Assembly (NCBI GenBank): GCA_022606135.1
Contig: JABYQN010000002.1
Span: 1,860,001-1,924,000, forward strand
Direction: 5' to 3'
DNA length: 64,000 nt
Origin: Fomes fomentarius
Taxonomy: Eukaryota; Basidiomycota; Agaricomycetes; Polyporales; Polyporaceae
The notes under the pieces are model-generated. The model was not told the DNA's origin. It did no database searches and saw nothing but the letters and a program-made list of their open reading frames with translations. A program made the position numbers and the translations under genes. Below, one piece after another: positions 25,577-37,795 of the stretch (position 1 is the stretch's first letter; each line of letters opens with the position of its first letter).

Positions 25577-26964
25577 TCATACTGGAGATCCTTCTCTAGG
25601 TTCACGACGTGCTTTTGTCGTGTTTCCATGAGTACCGACGGAGCCTGCAGCATCCTCGATATCCGGCTCCTGGACCTGATCAGGGACACGAGTGACAGCG
25701 TCTTCGCTCGTATGCACATCCTCGACGTGGTCAGAGCCATAACGCAGCTCAGGCATCAGGTTCTCGGAAGCCGGGGCCGCCTTCTCATTCAACATCTCGT
25801 CCGATTGGTTTGCAGCCGGTTGTGAGGGGGCACTAGAAGTGGAAGCACACTCATCATCATCAAGACAGAGAAAGACGCAGATGCGGACGCACCTGCAGCA
25901 CCCTTCTCCACGTCGGTCGCAGTCCCTTCATTGTTCTTCTGCTCGGTCAACGTGTACATCATAGCCGGGCGCGCGCTGACGACCTTGAATTTGCGCGTGC
26001 GTGGTTCTGCGAGTATCACGGGATGCACTTCAGCTTCGTTGCCAGCGGGTGGCATCTACGGGCGAACACACACACCTGTTGCGGGGGCGCCGTCTGCCGT
26101 ACTAGCAGCGCCGTCTGTCGTACTAGCAGCGCCCTCCTTGTTCTTCGACGTCATTTTTGCAGGAAGAAAGAGCGTTAGCGTCCCGCCCCTTCTGAGGTGG
26201 CGCCGGACGAGGATGATGCGCCAGACAACGCCGACGAGGATGAGCGCGAACCCTACTGCCGCCAGGGTTATGCCTGCGATCTGTGGCGGGTCCAGCGTCC
26301 ACGAGGTTGACTCTTGGTCCACTACTTGTGTAGGCTGGGCTGCCGCTGGGCTGCTGGAGGATGTACGGGCTGCGAGGCATGAGGAAGTAGAGCCTTCGAC
26401 GACTGTGTATTGCTGGGCTGGGGTGGTACGAGAACAGTAAGACACCGAGACTCGATGAAAAGTGGCCGTTACGCACGCGAAGACAAGAGTGTGTACTGCG
26501 CCGCAACCCTCACGTATGTGAAACTAACGTTCTGACCTACAAACGAAAGGTCGATGGGAATGACAAGTGTGCAGATGAAATTGTGTCTAGCTCACCGACG
26601 GGAAGGTCGACCGTCCACAGGAGGAAGCTCTGGTCAATCTCGCCCAGATTCTCTAGGATCGGGTCTCCTGGGGCAACCTCGCGGTTTGGCACCACAAAAA
26701 GTCGCTGAGAGGCCGCATGAGCTATTGAGATAGGATGGAAAGCTCATCACGTACGATGGGAGGCTACAAGAAATGGAGTCAACGCATAGCGTGCGGGCTG
26801 AGGTGTCCAAAGGGGCGCACCTCTTCAGTCCAGATCAAATCAACTTGTGAACATTGCTCGAGCGTCGGACCAGGAGGAGATATGGTAAATGATGCGAAAG
26901 CAAGAGAGCACCAAAGGCTCACGAGACCGATAGCAGAAAGGGACCGATGGGCTACGAGTCGCAT
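25577..26964 (-). CDS. Secretory single-pass membrane protein, copy 2
   Basis: Paralogue of the gene at 23717-25062. Exons 26964-26821, 26763-26755 (9 bases, PPI), 26704-26596, 26536-26477, 26417-26076, 26033-25893, then a last exon ending at 25577. Exons 2, 3 and 4 have the same lengths as in copy 1 (9, 109, 60). Signal peptide at residues 1-24, then PTLEQCSQVDLIW, REVAPGDP, WTVDLPVG, EGSTSSCLA, a Ser/Ala/Pro stalk, transmembrane helix (AGITLAAVGFALILVGVVW) and a tail with MMYTLTEQ similar to the tail of copy 1. A 21-base unit coding GAAST repeats in the tail near 26095-26140. Intron 5 (26034-26075) would be only 42 bases, and the join to the final exon near 25830-25893 does not resolve cleanly in phase, so the C-terminus is provisional. 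Function unknown. Confidence 0.72.
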
Positions 26965-28758
26965 AATAGATGGAGGCTTCCCAGTTGTGGCAAACGTGTC
27001 AAACTTGGAGTCAACCATGGTCAAAACTCCTGCTCGCACAGTTATATTGGGGCGCCATGTCCACTCGATCTGAAGCCGAGCTCGGGCGGGAAGTTGTTCT
27101 GCTTCTGATTGCTGTATCTGGCCCATGGCCTCTGACAGCTCCGGTCTCATGCGGAGTTACAGGGCTGAACTACAGATTCAGAGATGTCGTCCGCTCCGCT
27201 ACTGTATACCTACTGTAGTAGGTCATTAATCTGCGCTATCATACATGGTAGGATTAATATGAGTACGTACCCCCCAAGCAACATTCTAGTGCATGTTGAA
27301 GCTTTGCAGTAGCACGGCTTACAGAGCACGAGCCTCCGTGCCTGGATCTTCTTCCGAGATGTGTCAATTCAAGCGCCTGTCGCATAGTGTCACAACTTAA
27401 CATCCAGCACTGATCCGGAATCTTTCTAAATGGAAAAGTACACACGGGCTCCCGGCGACATCTTCACGGGTACGGGTAATTGCCTGAGGCTTGAGCTCAA
27501 TGACAGGACCAATAAGGCGGAGGGCATGAAAAGGGGAAGATACGTCCAATGGAGAGAGAGATGCAATCGAACACACATACCCGCTCTCTCTACGTCAGGG
27601 TCAATCTCTCTCTGCTGGACTTGAAGTCCCGCCGATACGCGAGGGCCAGGGTCCAGGCACGCGCTGACTATCTTCAAGTTCGCCCGCCGGTGCACGCTCA
27701 GCTTCGCATGCGCACCCGCACGCACATGCACCTGAAAAGTCGCTCGACATTGGACAATTGCGAGGAGCACGGCTTCGATTAGGGCTACATAGAATCTTCG
27801 CGCAGGCTCGCGTGTCATGTTTGAATGACGATCAAGAGCGTACCCTGTACAGCGAAGTGCTAATTGGACTGGACAAGGAGGTCTGTTATTCGGCATGCGT
27901 CAAACATCTGTCCAAAAGTAGGCGGCACATACCCTTGGCTATGGTCGCTAGATGGCTCTAGCTGGATCCACGGTGCCGGTACCGGTGCCATCGTCGAGCA
28001 TAGTGGTCTCCTCATCGATCTACCGAGGGAACTACAGTGGTAACAATGACCCCGCGCGGGCCGATCTAGAGCTTTATCTAACAGGATATATCGGGTCCCA
28101 TTCGGTCGACCTATGTCCTTGTCATGCACGGCGGCGTCGAGGTCATAGATTGCCACGATCCGTTCCCATTAGTTCTGTCACTCAGAACGAGGCTACAGTA
28201 GGTCCCATGACAGCGAAGTGCTTCGCTTTGGACGTTTCAGGCTGCCTTCCCTATCGATGGCTCCCAGTTCGTCGGGGGTAGTTCGGCGGAAGTCCCACCT
28301 ATATCGCGAGCGTGTGCAGTGCATCGAGTGCGAGGTGCACATAGCCCGAGGGGGATCGGTCGTGTTCCTAGCTCGTACGGGAATGGCAGAGGTGAAGAGA
28401 AGGTTGGGAAGGGTCACGATGACGTTGAAAAGAGTTGTGATTGGCCGAGATAGAAGCATATGATATTCGTGAATGGTGGCCACTTTGGCTGAGGGTCGTC
28501 GATTTCGTCACGGTTTGCTGGACAGCGTCCTCCGTAGGCCGAATATGCTCTCTATGGCAAGGCCTGCAGTATCGGCCGTTGCCCCAGCGAGGGTCACCCG
28601 AAAGGTAGATAACACGGCGGCCGATGGACGAGCGACGACCAGCCCTCCCGAACCCCGACCCGCTGCTGCCCGCTTGCGTAATGCCCGGGATCACACCCTC
28701 CGATGTCTCCGTCCTCTCCTCCCTTTCACTTTCTCCCGCCGAGCGCGCCCTTGCCGCC
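26965..28758. other. Intergenic, no assigned gene
   Basis: Between divergent genes (membrane protein, minus; ceramidase, plus). A minus-strand frame at 27426-27896 is open for 156 codons but matches nothing I know and lacks a signal peptide or splice partner; I do not call it. Confidence 0.5.
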
Positions 28759-30085
28759 ATGGCTCTCAACGCGACCGCAAACGCTTTCTTCGCAACTCAA
28801 GCCTTCTGGGGGCCTGTTACCGCCACTCTCGACTGGTGTGAGGTAAGTCGTCATCGCTTTCGGTCCGTCGCGGCGCGGCCCTCGACGTCATCTCCTTCCG
28901 TCCGTGCTGATTGCTCCCTCTTTCGGCCCTACTCCCATGCCCTCTCAAAACTAAATCGCGCTCTCAGGCCAACTACCAGTTCTCCCGTTATATCGCCGAG
29001 GTAGCCAACACATTCTCAAACATCGTCACCGTCGCCTTGGCCGTCTATGGCGCTGTACAGTCCTATACGGAGCAGCTCCCACCCAGGTTCTTTACAGGCT
29101 ACGCGGTGCGTACTTCTATCACTGATCTCGTCGCAAGCGGGAGCTTGAGGGCGCGTGTGGTCGCACATGTAGGGTTTCGCCTTGGTCGGGGTTGGCAGCT
29201 TTATATTCCATGCCACGCTCACCTTCGAAGCACAACTCATGGACGAGCTTCCTATGATTTACGTTGCGAGCTACTGTGCCGCAGGGCTCTGGGACACTTC
29301 CCGAGGTTTCAGCCTTCGAGATTCGATTGCTGTCAAACTAGGCGTCATCGGCACCATCCTCAACGTCTCCTTCACCCTTTCATAGTACGTTGCCTCCCGT
29401 TCCTAGGCACAGAGCGCTCAACTTCCCGCCACCACCTCCGTTAGCTACCTCTGGCGTAATCCTGTATACCACCAAGTAGTGTTCGGGGTCTTGTTGTTCT
29501 TCATGACCACCCGCACTACATACTTGCTCAACAGCGTGAAATGGGCCGACAGAGTACCTCAACCTCATCGTGCAGCTATTGTGAGGACCGTCACCGCAGG
29601 AGCACTCACATTCGGTCTCGGCTTCTTGGTTTGGAACCTGGACAATATCTTTTGCTCCAACATCACACAGTGGAAGCAGTCCATCGGATGGCCTGCAGCG
29701 TTTCTGCTCGAAGGTCAGTATCTCTTTGTATTCATAGCATATATCGACTAACGATGGCAATCGCGCAGGTCACTCCTGGTGGCACGTTCTCACTGTAGGT
29801 TAAGGTCTTTTACGACTGTGGATATTGATCAACCTCTCTGTAGGCTCTCGGGACATACTTGATGTTGACTGGCAACACATGTGAGTAGACTAGACGCTTT
29901 CATTCGTGTTACGTTGTGCTCATATCTCATGCAGATCTGTGAGTTGGATGGGTATACGCCCAGTGTGCATGACCTGACCGAATTTTAGGACGCTCTGCAT
30001 CAAGGATGATCATTCTAACTTCCAGATCACCAAGCAACTCGGACTTCCTCGCATTACGCGTGTCGGCAAGACCAAGATAGAGTAG
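28759..30085 (+). CDS. Alkaline ceramidase (Ypc1/Ydc1 family)
   Basis: Multi-pass ER or Golgi membrane hydrolase that splits ceramide to sphingoid base and fatty acid. 288 residues, exons 28759-28842, 28968-29105, 29173-29384, 29445-29713, 29769-29794 (26 bases), 29844-29880, 29935-29938 (4 bases), 29989-30085. The start has a perfect GCCGCCATGG context; two in-frame ATGs upstream (28624, 28681) would only add a non-conserved extension. Hallmarks: PVTATLDWCEANYQFSRYIAE, SFIFHATL (metal-binding His87), AQLMDELPMIY, and GHSWWH (His236, His240) encoded mostly by the 26-base exon. The 4-base exon ATCT joins two split codons and yields NTYLTLCIKDD, as the family demands; skipping it gives an immediate stop. 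Probably supplies sphingosine or phytosphingosine for signalling. Confidence 0.93.
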
Positions 30086-30720
30086 ACTCAATAGAGGACT
30101 CGCATCCTTCCTTAGTTCATCATGCCCTGCACGCTCGTGTCACATCGCATTTCCAGCGTCCTACCTCTGACTCCCTCCCCATCACTACCGTTTTTTCTCT
30201 ACGCCACGACCATCATGTCTTTATATCTCGATCTGAATCCCCAGTCTTGTATTATCGACCCGGTTGTTGTCTCCCCATCGCGTCTAGTATGCACGCATAC
30301 GAAGTACTCTGGTGACATACGTAACTACTTACGCTCACGCAGAACGAATCAATGTTGTTTGATCATGCAAAGCATTCAGTTGCAATCACAAGGATTTCGA
30401 AGTTAAGACCAGAGGTTAATTGACACTGACACTCCTTGCAGCATCGTGTTTTGCGTCAGGATGATGTCTTTGGCATGTATAAAAGCCGGGAAACAGGTCT
30501 TTTGGGCGATGGTTTGGCATGCAGAAGGCTTGGCTACGCAGGGTGAGGACGGTTCACATTCTCACTTTACGATTTCAATTCAATTTCGAGACAGCGATAA
30601 CGTGACCGACACGCGTAACGTGTAACCGCGTTTGTGGCACGCTTCTTGATACATGACCACCATCATCTCAAGCGCTCTCTCGCGAAGTTCCTGCACCATT
30701 CTTCGTCCAAGGATCAGGCA
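30086..30720. other. Intergenic, upstream of the BRCA2-like gene
   Basis: No exon recognised. The BRCA2-like gene may begin further left than called, so part of this could be its first exon or leader. Confidence 0.5.
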
Positions 30721-33700
30721 ATGCGTAGATCATGTCAGTGCGCACCTTCATATCCGCGTGCAGATCTTGCGTCTGATATCGTTGCAGCTGAGTCTTCCGA
30801 GTCTGGCAGTGCGCGCAAGAGGGCGCGACTGTCATCACCGACGTACGAAGAGCACTTTCCGATAATGCAGGAGGATGTAGAGACGTTCGATGAATTGGAG
30901 AGGCAGCTCTCGCAAAGCGTCCCTGTTGTACCGCCGCACTCTCGCTCGCTGCCTTCTGAGGCGGAGGCCTCAGGGAAGCCTGCAACGAACCGAAGGAGCA
31001 TTGGTTTGGAGAAGACTGAGACTGGCGCCGTGGTCGAAGGTGCGTGCATACAATCACTTCAGTTATGCGAAATGTTTCGAACTTGCTGCTGTGCGTGCAG
31101 TATGGCAGTCGTCACCTATCAAGCCATCGACTACACAAGAACGCGTCGCAGATGACAGCTTTTTTAGCACTGGTTCGGGGGGCGGAGGTGGTTTTGTATC
31201 TGCAGCGTCTCTCCCCGCTAAACCTCAGCAAGGACGGCCGTCTGGGTTCACGTCTGCTTCGTGCCTCTCATCTCACGCATCCCACTCGCGCCCGTCGAAC
31301 GGATTCACATCTGCTGCCAGACTTCCCGACCCGCCTACTTTACCTCGAGAACATGAAGACGATCACACAGCCCCGTCTACGCTTGCTAAGTATGGAGGCT
31401 TTGGACGCGCTTCTGCTCTACCGCTGCCCTCGCGATTGGATAATGAAGATGCATATGACGACGACCACGACCACAATCACGCGTCCTCGCCTTCAGAACC
31501 CCCACCGCAGGACTACGACGCCTGGTTCAATACTGATGTATCTACCCTACCCCCTGACGCGTTCACGTTCAAGACCGCACGAACCATCACAGATTCGTCG
31601 ACAGGAGAAGATCCTCCCGCAAGTCAACCATTCAGGCCCTTGAAGTTCACATCGGGATCGTCGCGGTTGAAAGATGACTCATTATCTCAGGGTGAGGTTA
31701 GCTCTAAGCCTGTTAACGCGCGTCCCTCTGGAGCGGGCTTTGCTCTTGCAGCCGCTGTGGGCTTCTCCTCCGCGGCCAGCGTTGGTGCAGACTCAGCCCC
31801 GCAGGTGGGCTTCAGTTCTGCAGCAGCGCTGAATGGGAGTAAACCCAACTGGGCCGCGCCTTCGGCAGAAGCCCTCGCCCGTGCTGCAGCACGCATGAAG
31901 CAGTGGGAATCCGAATACACACGCGAAGAGACAGCGCTATCCAATCCCTTCGATGACGTCGAGAACGATCCCGCAGGACCGTCCAACCCCCAACCGCCAC
32001 CACTGCAAGCGCAGCCGCTACCACCGTTGCGGTCTTCTCAACCCCCTGCGTCACAGCCGTTCCGGACTCCCCTGCGCCCCGCGCTGCGCCCGATGGAGAA
32101 CGGTGGGCATTCTCCTGTACGCCTTCCCGACACGCCGCTTACATCAAATAACCCGGTCCACTACACCAACATCGGTGGCGGACTGCAGATGAAGAACAAG
32201 CAGTTCAAGTCCCCGCTGCTCACCAGACCAACCTCTGCGCCTCACAGTAGGAGTGGCATCCCGCTGGATCCAGGCCGCCGCCTGGCATCTACCTCCAAGC
32301 TCCCACCTGCGTTCGGTTTTGGGGCTGCAAGCGCGCTCCCAGCTGCTGTGCGCCCTTCTGCTCCTGCTTCTACTCTTATCACGCCTCTGCGTCCGGGGCC
32401 ATCCGTGCTACCAACAGGGACACCGGGGACGTCGCCCGGGAAGGGTAGGTCCCTCGGGATGACTCCTCGCAGGACGGGCGGACCGGGTGGGCTGTCTTCG
32501 GCGGGTGTAGCGAAGGGCAAGGTTAAGTCTGCGTTTTCCACACCGTTCAAGGCGGGGATGGCCCCCGGGGAGGCGGGCCGGAGGCAGCTTGAACTTGATA
32601 CGGAACGGGGGAAGGCGGATGCACAGACGCGGACTCCGGTGCGCGTGTATGCTACTGGTGGGAGGTCTGCTGCTGCTTCGACACCGAATGCTAGCAAAGG
32701 AAAGGAGAGGGCGAGGAAGGAGTATCGGTTCTTTGACTTCAGTGAGTGCGATACTGGGAGTGATTGCGATCGCCTGACGAGTTGCTGTAGATCCACGGCC
32801 GGAGAGGAAGACGCTTGCAACGTCTGGGTTGCGGCCTTTGTCCTACACCGGAGATGAGCTGGAGGATATGGGGATGTACGTCGTGCACATATGCATATAC
32901 TCATCTGAATCCGCTGCCTGCAGGATGATTCACTTCTTGCTTCCCCGTAGCAACGTCGACGAACTCCGGCAGATGTCGCCGGTTAACGCGATCTACTACA
33001 AATTCCATACGCCGGTCCCCGCGGTAGACCTTGAAGAGCCTCCGGAGCCGCCCCAGGTGCTGCTTGGACCAGAGGAAGCGCTCGCGAGGCTACGAGAACT
33101 CGGCTGTACCCTTGCGACGCTCGAATGGGTCACGAACCACTATGGTCTGATCCTGTGGAAGCTCGCGGGCATGGTATGTCTTGAGCCGGAGCGCGAGCAT
33201 GACCCAGAGACGAAACGTTGGTGTTGGCCAGAGGTCATCAGGCAATTGCTGTATCGGTAGGTAACCCCCCCCCCCAAATCGTTCTGCTATGGTGGTCTAT
33301 GCTCATGTATACGCGAATATAGGTATGAGCGGGAACTCAATGGAAGTTCGCGCCCCGCGCTCCGAATGATATGTACCGAGGACGCGGCGGCGTCGTGTCC
33401 CATGGTTCTCTGTGTATCGAACATTGTGTGGTCGCCCGCCGCAGGGGACAAGAACGGTGTACCGTTCGATCCGCACCCGGAGTTGGAGGTTACGGATGGG
33501 TGGTACCGCCTACGCGCACAGGTCGACTTGCCGCTCGCCCGAGCAGTTCGACGAGGGTTCATCAAAGTCGGCACGAAGCTCGCTGTCTCAGGCACGAAGG
33601 TGTGTGGTGCTGTCATGAGTTGTGAGTCACTTGCCTGACACTTGACCATCCGATTTCTACGTAGCTCTCGGGGATCGTAAAGAAGCATGTGAAATCCTGG

Positions 33701-34819
33701 AAGCATACGACAGCACTACGCTCGAGCTGTCCGGGAACTCGACGCACCTAGCCCCGTGGCATGCCAAGCTTGGGTTCGTCAAGGAGCCGTTCGTTGCCAC
33801 GCTGGATAGCCTGACTGCCGATGGTGGGAGGGTGCCCGCTATGGATCTCGAGGTCATCAAGGTAGGACCGAACAATCTCACTTTGTGTGCAGGATGGACA
33901 ACTCACGTGGTCGCTTTGCTTTTCGGAAGGCGTACTCCGTCGCATATCTGGAGTTTGCGCGCGGTGAGGACGGGTCTGTCACCAAGATTGGACCGCATGG
34001 TGAGAAGGACGAGCTGAAACTCCAGGACCAATGGCTGGTGCGTGCCAAATCACGATGTGTTGGCGTCGTCTATGTGCTTATACGATGTCTTGAGCAGACC
34101 AGGCGGGAGAACGAGATAGCGAAGATCCGCGCCAACCTGGAGAAAGAGATCATTGAACTCGAGAAGACCGCCGAGCGCCTGCAGAGCATCGCAGGGGCTC
34201 GGTTCCAGACGAGGTACAAACCTGAAGGTAAGCAGGATACTAGCCTCGTGGTTCAATGTGATGATCTGATGACCTCTTATTAGAACCCCTCCCTGACCAC
34301 ATCGACAACTTGTATAGCGAGATTGTGGGGGCAGAACCACGCCTTTCGTCGTCGCAGCTCTCGCAACGACTGACCTACATGGATGCTGGGTGGCTGCACG
34401 TTTACACGCAAGACCAGATTCAGTTGGCGAAGGAACGCATCAACGATGACATCGAGCGCGAGCTCCAGGTACGTCGATGCTCGATTTACGATCCACGCCT
34501 CGCCCACTCACTGTAGTATGCACAGTACGCCTGCCCTCCACGCACGGTGCGTGACTTCCGCATCGTCGTCGTGAAGGACGCACGATGGCATAGGAAAGAG
34601 CCAAGGCGGACTGCTCAGGTCACTCTCTGGGACGCCCTGCGCATGGTGTTCAGCGATGGCGGGGAGCCTGGGGATATCCGTGTGGGACAGCGGTTCTTCG
34701 TGACGAACCTCGAACCGAGCCAGCCTAGTGCGTGGATGACGCCTGGGCCGGGGTCTGTGATCTACTTGGTGTCCAAGAAGAATGCGCGATGGACTGATGT
34801 CAAGGCGAGGAAGTATTGA
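30721..34819 (+). CDS. BRH2: BRCA2/Brh2-like recombination mediator
   Basis: Nuclear DNA repair protein that loads Rad51 onto single-stranded DNA. About 1,199 residues, exons 30721-31039, 31101-32741, 32791-32875, 32924-33256, 33323-33621, 33665-33861, 33930-34037, 34098-34227, 34284-34468, 34517-34819. The long exon 2 codes eight motifs with the F-x-x-A core of BRC repeats (GFVSAAS, GFTSASC, GFTSAAR, GFGRASA, GFALAAA, GFSSAAS, GFSSAAA, FGFGAAS) between 31190 and 32330. Exons 4-10 encode the helical domain and OB folds: WVTNHYGLILWKLAG, VIRQLLYRYERELN, DGWYRLRAQVDLPL, VGTKLAVSGTK, LELSGNSTHLAPWHAKLGF, all matching BRCA2. A Dss1-binding role follows from the family. Start uncertain: 30721 is the first ATG in frame, the upstream frame holds only GTG. 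A run of 11-12 C lies in intron 4. Confidence 0.9.
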
Positions 34820-35158
34820 ACGTTAAACTCGAGAGCAGGTTTCCCCTGCTATTTGTAATGTATGAATATCTGCGCATGCCTTGCACCTGCAGTTGCCTGG
34901 AATGCGTATGCTGATGTTGCGATGTACGTGATGACGGAAGTTTTCCCTTCCATGGCGCACTATGCGCTAATTTGTGCTGGGTTCGACTGGATCACCAAAA
35001 TTTCATCCCTCCAGGCTGGTATGTATACAAGCATATGTACGGGAGCGGCAGGAACTGCTGTAAGCTACTCCACCGCCCTATATAGGAGTGCAATTGTCTG
35101 AAACTGATATTGCCGTTGCTTCGGAGTAAACCACGGATCCTCGCTACCGCGACGGCGT
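34820..35158. other. Intergenic between convergent genes
   Basis: 3' ends of the BRCA2-like gene (+) and the carboxypeptidase (-). Nothing else seen. Confidence 0.6.
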
Positions 35159-37262
35159 TCAGAGATCTTCACCGGCAAGCCATCTGTTCGCCAGTTCCAG
35201 GGACCTCACCGGCTGGTCATACGGCGCCTGGAAGCATCTCAGTGAACCTTCGGGGTCATGCTTCATATGTGATACCACTACGCACCAAGTGTCCCGCGTC
35301 GCGAATGGTAGCGAACGTGAGCTTCCCAAAGCTCCTCGTCTTGCCAGCGACCTCGCCGTCGACGAACCACTCGCGCAGCGGCTGGCCGCCGAACGCGTCT
35401 TGCGACGTCCACTCCAGCTCGAGGGTCATGCGCTCGTTAGCAACCTAGACATGATCCACACGGGGTCAGCTATGCCTCCTTGTATGCAGACGATGCATTT
35501 GAGAAGACGAACTCACCCAGTTGCAGATCCAATCTGTCGCGCCGACGTAAATGAGCGCGCGGACGCCGCGCTCGAGGAGGGCTGCGAGGTAGTGCTCAGC
35601 GCGGAAGCTCCAGAAGTCGCCGCCGCTTGCGAACCGGCTATTGAGGTCGTAGTTGATTGTGCTCCAATTAGCGTGACGTACGTCGACCCCGAGCTTGGCT
35701 TGGGTAGAGGGGTCATTGAGGAAGGCAGCGATGTCCCTGTCGTATAGAGGGATTGGTAAGTCTCTGAATGTGGTGGAGTATCGCAGGTGCTCACTTGGCA
35801 GCCGGATAACAGGCGTCGATGTCTGCATTGCCCGTGCTGTGTGTACGATTGGTCTGCTGGCTGTTTAGGGAAAGGCAACTGAACTCACCAGGGTCGCAAG
35901 GCATCGTAGGCGTTGATATCTATAGAACGTCGGTCAGACGAGCTTTGCATCCTTGACAGACGGAAGCGCTCACTTTCGAACAACGACGCAAACGAACTCC
36001 AACAGAATTCCCATGCTGAGCTGCAGTCGATGGCGTCGACCACGTCCTTGCATGACTGCTGTAACCTCTTCTGACACCTCGGTACGAGTTGCTTCATACG
36101 AACACACTCTCTGCAAGTCCACCCGCTGTAAGCTATGTGCACTGGAGATGTCGCAATAACTTACTCGACGCTGGTGACTGCGGGAAACCCGTAGTCCTTG
36201 CATTGGAGCTCGTAGTAGGAGGGAAGCATTCCCGTGAAGTCGGTGCAGCCGTTGCCTGTAGCAACACTGAACAGACCATCGGCGAGACCAAGGGGGGTAG
36301 AACTACATACCAATCATAACGGAAGAGATGTTGATAGGGGACAAGCCGGCCTCGACGAGCTTAGTGTTTTGGTCGTATACTGCTGCTGCGAATACTGGGA
36401 TGTAACGGCCCTATCAGAAGCTCGTAAGAACATATAAATCTTTTGTGGAGAAAAACAACCACGTACACCATATGACTCGCCGGCCATATGGAACGGCCGA
36501 CCCTTGAACCTTGAGAAGTGCTCGAAGAAGATCGCAACGAACGCAGCAATGTCTTGGGCTGCCTCAAGAGTAGTGCTCTATCAAGAACGTGAGTTGGGTC
36601 GACAACACGACGGTGGGTTCCTCGCTCGCGTACCACTTTCTCTCCATAGTCAGCGTAGGAGAAACCAACACCGACGGGCTGGTCTATGAAGAAGACGTTG
36701 GCGTGCTCGTTCCACGCCTGTTCGAAGCGCTCGGTGGTGTTCGGACTCGTGACCCTGCACGGTCCTGACAGTGGAATCTTAGCCAGCTTTCATATGAGTA
36801 CGACTGTGTGCACAGGACCGACCGAGTTCCATGAACAGGCCCAGCGCGGAAGATCCACCGGGCCCGCCATTCGTCCAGAATACGACGTCGTCCGTGTCGG
36901 GGTCCCGCCTGCTCTCGAAGAAGTAAAAGAACAAGTGACGCGCTTCGACGTCTATATATCCTGTGTAAGCACTGTGAACACAAACACACAGCACGAAGAC
37001 GTGTCTCAGCTCCAAACGTCAGCAGAACACAGGTCAAGCAGAGGACCCACCGAGCGTCACCGTCGCAAAACTGCGAATCCTTGATGCGCACACTCTGTGC
37101 TGGGAAGTTCGGATGCTGCAGCGTTGTGTACTCGGATGCAGAGAGTGCGTGCAGGTCCTCGAATGGCAAAAAGAGGCCAGCATCATACGAAGAGGCAGAG
37201 AGCGGTTGTTGCACACCCCGCGCGAGGGCGACTAGCCCGAGGATAGGTAGATAGAACCTCAT
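35159..37262 (-). CDS. Serine carboxypeptidase (family S10)
   Basis: Secreted or vacuolar acid carboxypeptidase of 483 residues that removes C-terminal residues. Twelve exons: 37262-37051, 36971-36823, 36764-36634, 36577-36467, 36410-36311, 36255-36165, 36110-35974, 35919-35889, 35836-35795, 35736-35517, 35444-35286, 35227-35159; phases all agree. Signal peptide [17 protein letters not shown]10 marks: [28 protein letters not shown], the nucleophile Ser199 in GESYGG, catalytic Asp in [11 protein letters not shown] and catalytic His in DAGHLAPYD. Paired Cys segments ([19 protein letters not shown]) suit disulfides. For exon 7 two acceptors exist (36110 or 36125); the first gives a 54-base intron and the family-like EECVRMKQ, so it was chosen. 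Closest to fungal carboxypeptidase Y-like enzymes; vacuolar versus secreted cannot be decided. Confidence 0.93.
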
Positions 37263-37795
37263 CTTCCCAGTCCTATGCAGACGATTGATCGTGAACACTT
37301 GGGGAGTGAGATACGGTTGTTCGTCAGACCTACCTGTAGTTTTGATCCACTCTCAGTGTGCCCAAACCGAGTGCTTATGGCTGACTGAACAAGCTGCGCA
37401 CGCAATCGACTCCCTTGCCCTGCTCGTGGGTACCCGAGTCAATGAGTTCCACCACCGGTCAGCGGCGGGCGGCCCGATCGGCAGAAGACCTCCATAGTCT
37501 CAGGGCCCATACGTTAAGTCAAAATAGTGATTGATAGCAGGTACAACATCATTCGCCTGCGGCCTGCGCAGTGGTGCGCACGAGTCCCCAGTGGTGGCGC
37601 GTGAGATTCCAGCATGATCAAGGTGGACGCGTGCGTGCCTTCGCCTGAGTTCGAGCAAATCGGGCGTATTATATCAATGCTGCCTGTCGCCCACAAGGAA
37701 TTGAGTAGCAAAGGATCGATCCTGCTGCGATTAGGATGAGAATCTACAACTACGATAATGCGTGCCGAACGTCCTGCACTCCTCCACACCCCACC
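37263..37795. other. Intergenic, no gene seen
   Basis: Promoter side of the carboxypeptidase and 3' flank of the processing peptidase subunit; no supported gene. Confidence 0.6.

Noticed and set aside
27426..27896. 156-codon minus-strand open frame, considered as a third membrane protein copy
   Set aside because: I could not align it to the signal peptide, Cys ectodomain or 9-base exon of the two neighbours.
28624..28758. Longer N-terminus for the ceramidase from ATG 28624 or 28681
   Set aside because: The extension is not family-like and the ATG at 28759 has a perfect start context.
33264..33278. Poly-C run considered as a regulatory signal
   Set aside because: It lies inside an intron of the BRCA2-like gene and is more simply a slippage-prone homopolymer.
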